From: Oscillospiraceae bacterium
GTDB lineage: Bacteria > Bacillota > Clostridia > Oscillospirales > Ruminococcaceae
Reading direction: 5' to 3'
NCBI GenBank assembly: GCA_900762805.1
Contig: CAAFHY010000037.1
Coordinates: forward strand, 1 to 6,635
DNA length: 6,635 nucleotides
Positions 5,683-6,635 of this stretch are shown piece after piece (within the stretch, counting starts at the first letter, position 1; each line of letters opens with the position of its first letter). Under the pieces are notes generated by a model that did no database searches, had not been told where the DNA came from, and saw only the letters and a list, made by a program, of their open reading frames with translations. The position numbers and the translations under genes were made by a program.

Positions 5683-6277
5683 ATCGGGAGGAAAAATGGA
5701 ACCGCCAAAAGCCCTGTTTTGCGGCGTTCGGCAAAGAAAAATGGCGTTTTGAGGGCTTCCTCACCGGCAGACCGGCGAGCAGGCGGCAAACAGACCGTCC
5801 GCAGTGCTTTGGAAAAGCAATGACAAATGGCCGGCAAGCATCGCAGGCGCCTGTCGGCAGAGCAGTGCGTTCGGGCAAGGCGCCGGCGAAAACAGCCGCG
5901 CCGCTTCTCTGCCGGCCGAGCTTCTATAAGGCCATTGAAGCAGCATGCTTCGGGCGGCAGAAGCGGAGCATGGGGAAGACAGAGGACGGGCAGGGCCGCT
6001 CGCAAAGCGGCAGTCGCCGCGCCGCCTTTCACAGGCCGTGCGGTCATCGGCCAATGACCCTGACGAGCCGTTTTTCGGCCGGAAGCCGCTGACACAGGCC
6101 CCTCTCCACGCTGTTCCTGCGGCGGGCAGACGCAAAAAACGGCCTGCTCACGGAAGCCTTGCCGCGCAGGACTGCCGGCAGGGCCGCCGTCCGGCGGACA
6201 AAACGGCACCCGCATGCGGCGCCAACGGACAGCCCTCCCCTCCGCGCAAGTTTTTTATAAAAATGTGTAAAAAGGGC
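5683..6277. other. GC-rich spacer with no supportable gene
   Basis: About 600 nt lie between the protease-scpAB operon promoter and the rpmB promoter. Open frames exist in most phases on both strands, which is expected from GC-rich sequence with few stop triplets. Their translations are Arg-, Pro- and Cys-rich without domain patterns or ribosome binding sites. Short perfect hairpins are frequent: GAAGCA/TGCTTC (5937-5951), GCCGCT/AGCGGC (5995-6011), GGTCAT/ATGACC (6042-6059) and AAGCCCT/AGGGCTT (5709-5715 with 5752-5758). I could not match any part to RNase P RNA, tmRNA, 6S RNA, SRP RNA or a riboswitch. A decayed gene or an unrecognised RNA remains possible. Confidence 0.6.
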
Positions 6278-6306
6278 TTGCTTTTATGCCTGAAACCTGA
6301 TATTAT
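6278..6306 (+). promoter_or_regulatory. promoter of rpmB with AT-rich upstream element
   Basis: TTGCTT (6278-6283) and TATTAT (6301-6306) are separated by exactly 17 nt, and the -10 hexamer is preceded by TGA, making an extended -10 (TGATATTAT). An A/T-rich tract at about 6249-6273, directly upstream of the -35 box, has the position and composition of an UP element, as seen at strongly expressed ribosomal protein genes. The predicted start is near 6313, about 32 nt before the rpmB ATG. Confidence 0.8.
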
Positions 6307-6344
6307 ATTAGTCGCAACTGTTTGAAACAAGGAGGTGCAGAGTA

Positions 6345-6530
6345 ATGGCAAAATGCGATATCTGCGGAAAAGGCGTAACGTTCGGGATCAAGATCTCCCA
6401 TTCCCACCGCCGTTCCAACCGTACCTTTAAGCCGAATGTACAAAGAGTTAAAGCAGTGGTAGATGGCACACCGAAACATATCTATGCCTGCACCCGTTGT
6501 CTGCGTTCCGGTAAGGTCGAACGCGCATAA
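6345..6530 (+). CDS. rpmB: 50S ribosomal protein L28 (bL28), zinc-ribbon form
   Basis: This 61-aa protein matches bL28 over its length: MAKCDICGKG at the start, the basic SHSHRRSNRTFKPNVQRVK block (18-36), and the C-terminal IYACTRCLRSGKV (46-58). C4 and C7 plus C49 and C52 form the two CxxC pairs of a zinc-binding (C+) L28; zinc-free paralogues lack them and are used under zinc limitation, so this is the zinc-requiring version. It is a structural component of the large ribosomal subunit. The ATG follows a near-perfect AAGGAGGTG ribosome binding site. The gene stands alone, with its own strong promoter and a terminator directly after it, and is oriented away from the scpAB operon. Confidence 0.98.
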   Translation: MAKCDICGKGVTFGIKISHSHRRSNRTFKPNVQRVKAVVDGTPKHIYACTRCLRSGKVERA

Positions 6531-6542
6531 ATGCGTAGACAG

Positions 6543-6568
6543 AAAGCCCGTTTTGAACGGGCTTTTTT
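6543..6568 (+). terminator. intrinsic terminator of rpmB
   Basis: AAAGCCCGTT (6543-6552) pairs perfectly with AACGGGCTTT (6556-6565) around a 3-nt loop (TTG), and the stem runs into six T residues (6563-6568) followed by GTTG. This is a canonical Rho-independent terminator 12 nt after the rpmB stop codon. On the opposite strand the stem is followed by only three T residues, so it is mainly one-directional. Confidence 0.93.
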
Positions 6569-6570
6569 GT

Positions 6571-6589
6571 TGCCCGAAAACGGCGGGCA
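6571..6589. repeat. short hairpin after the rpmB terminator
   Basis: TGCCCG (6571-6576) and CGGGCA (6584-6589) form a 6-bp stem with a 7-nt loop. It has no following T-run on either strand. It may be a remnant or a helper stem to the adjacent terminator, or chance. Confidence 0.3.
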
Positions 6590-6601
6590 TCGAAAAGAAG
6601 C

Positions 6602-6610
6602 TGATATAAT
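6602..6610 (+). promoter_or_regulatory. consensus extended -10 promoter at the right edge
   Basis: TGATATAAT is a perfect extended -10 element (TATAAT at 6605-6610). No recognisable -35 box lies 16-18 nt upstream, which is GC-rich. Coming right after the rpmB terminator and pointing right, it probably drives a gene beyond the window; in many Firmicutes the gene near rpmB is an Asp23 (YloU) family protein followed by fakA, but that gene is not visible here. Confidence 0.6.
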
Positions 6611-6635
6611 AAGGCGCAGGCGGCAGGCAGGCCCC

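Noticed and set aside
5701..5730. A bulged stem (CCGCCAAAA with TTTTGCGG) upstream of the operon, considered as a terminator or riboswitch stem.
   Set aside because: It has a bulge, no proper U-run after the stem and no gene ends next to it; no riboswitch core was recognised.
5664..6215. A 183-codon minus-strand open frame in the spacer upstream of the protease gene.
   Set aside because: No ribosome binding site was found, the composition is rich in Cys, Arg and Pro in the way of random GC-rich translation, and it would run across the operon's putative promoter. Overlapping open frames exist in other phases too.
5661..6325. Plus-strand open frames of 143 and 126 codons (5661-6092 and 5945-6325) in the same spacer.
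   Set aside because: Both are Arg-rich without domain patterns; the second runs across the rpmB promoter, and neither has a convincing ribosome binding site.
6543..6568. Bidirectional use of the rpmB terminator.
   Set aside because: On the minus strand only three T residues follow the stem, so efficient termination from the right is not supported.

Overview
The window looks like a chromosomal core region of a GC-rich, spore-forming-lineage Firmicute. The best guess is class Clostridia, Oscillospiraceae/Ruminococcaceae-like. This rests on the gene set (ScpA/ScpB, a GerW/YtfJ sporulation protein with its DUF2953 partner, YicC next to RemA, and a zinc-ribbon L28), on strong AGGAGG-type ribosome binding sites and on sigma-A-type promoters, combined with GC-rich coding sequence. 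No phage, transposon, CRISPR, tRNA or rRNA sequence is visible.

Layout. Nearly everything from position 1 to about 5625 is on the minus strand and reads right to left. A putative extended -10 promoter near 5673-5681 precedes a tightly packed run: M50 site-2-type metalloprotease, scpA, scpB, a DUF2953 membrane protein, gerW/ytfJ and rluB. These genes abut or overlap by -9 to +17 nt, several with the ribosome binding site of one gene buried in the end of the previous one. After an 80-nt gap comes a 110-aa unrecognised protein that may be a reduced GNAT fold. A near-consensus sigma-A promoter (TTGACA, 17 nt, TACAAT) then starts a second transcription unit, yicC followed by remA, which runs off the left edge.

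To the right, about 0.6 kb (5683-6277) is GC-rich, hairpin-prone and without a supportable gene. It separates the minus-strand operon from the plus-strand gene rpmB (ribosomal protein bL28), which has its own extended -10 promoter, a strong ribosome binding site and a clear intrinsic terminator. Another consensus extended -10 element (TGATATAAT) sits near the right edge and probably drives a gene beyond it.

How the genes work together. ScpA and ScpB are the non-SMC subunits of the SMC condensin that organises and segregates the chromosome. DUF2953 and GerW proteins are associated with sporulation and germination in Firmicutes. RluB modifies 23S rRNA, YicC is an RNase-related protein, RemA is a DNA-binding regulator and bL28 is part of the large ribosomal subunit. 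This is a housekeeping and sporulation neighbourhood. I found no convincing evidence of a novel defence, mobile or biosynthetic system. The points that deserve a second look are a perfect-armed inverted repeat over the -10 region of the protease-scp operon, the long disordered tail on the DUF2953 protein, the empty 0.6-kb spacer and the small unrecognised protein.
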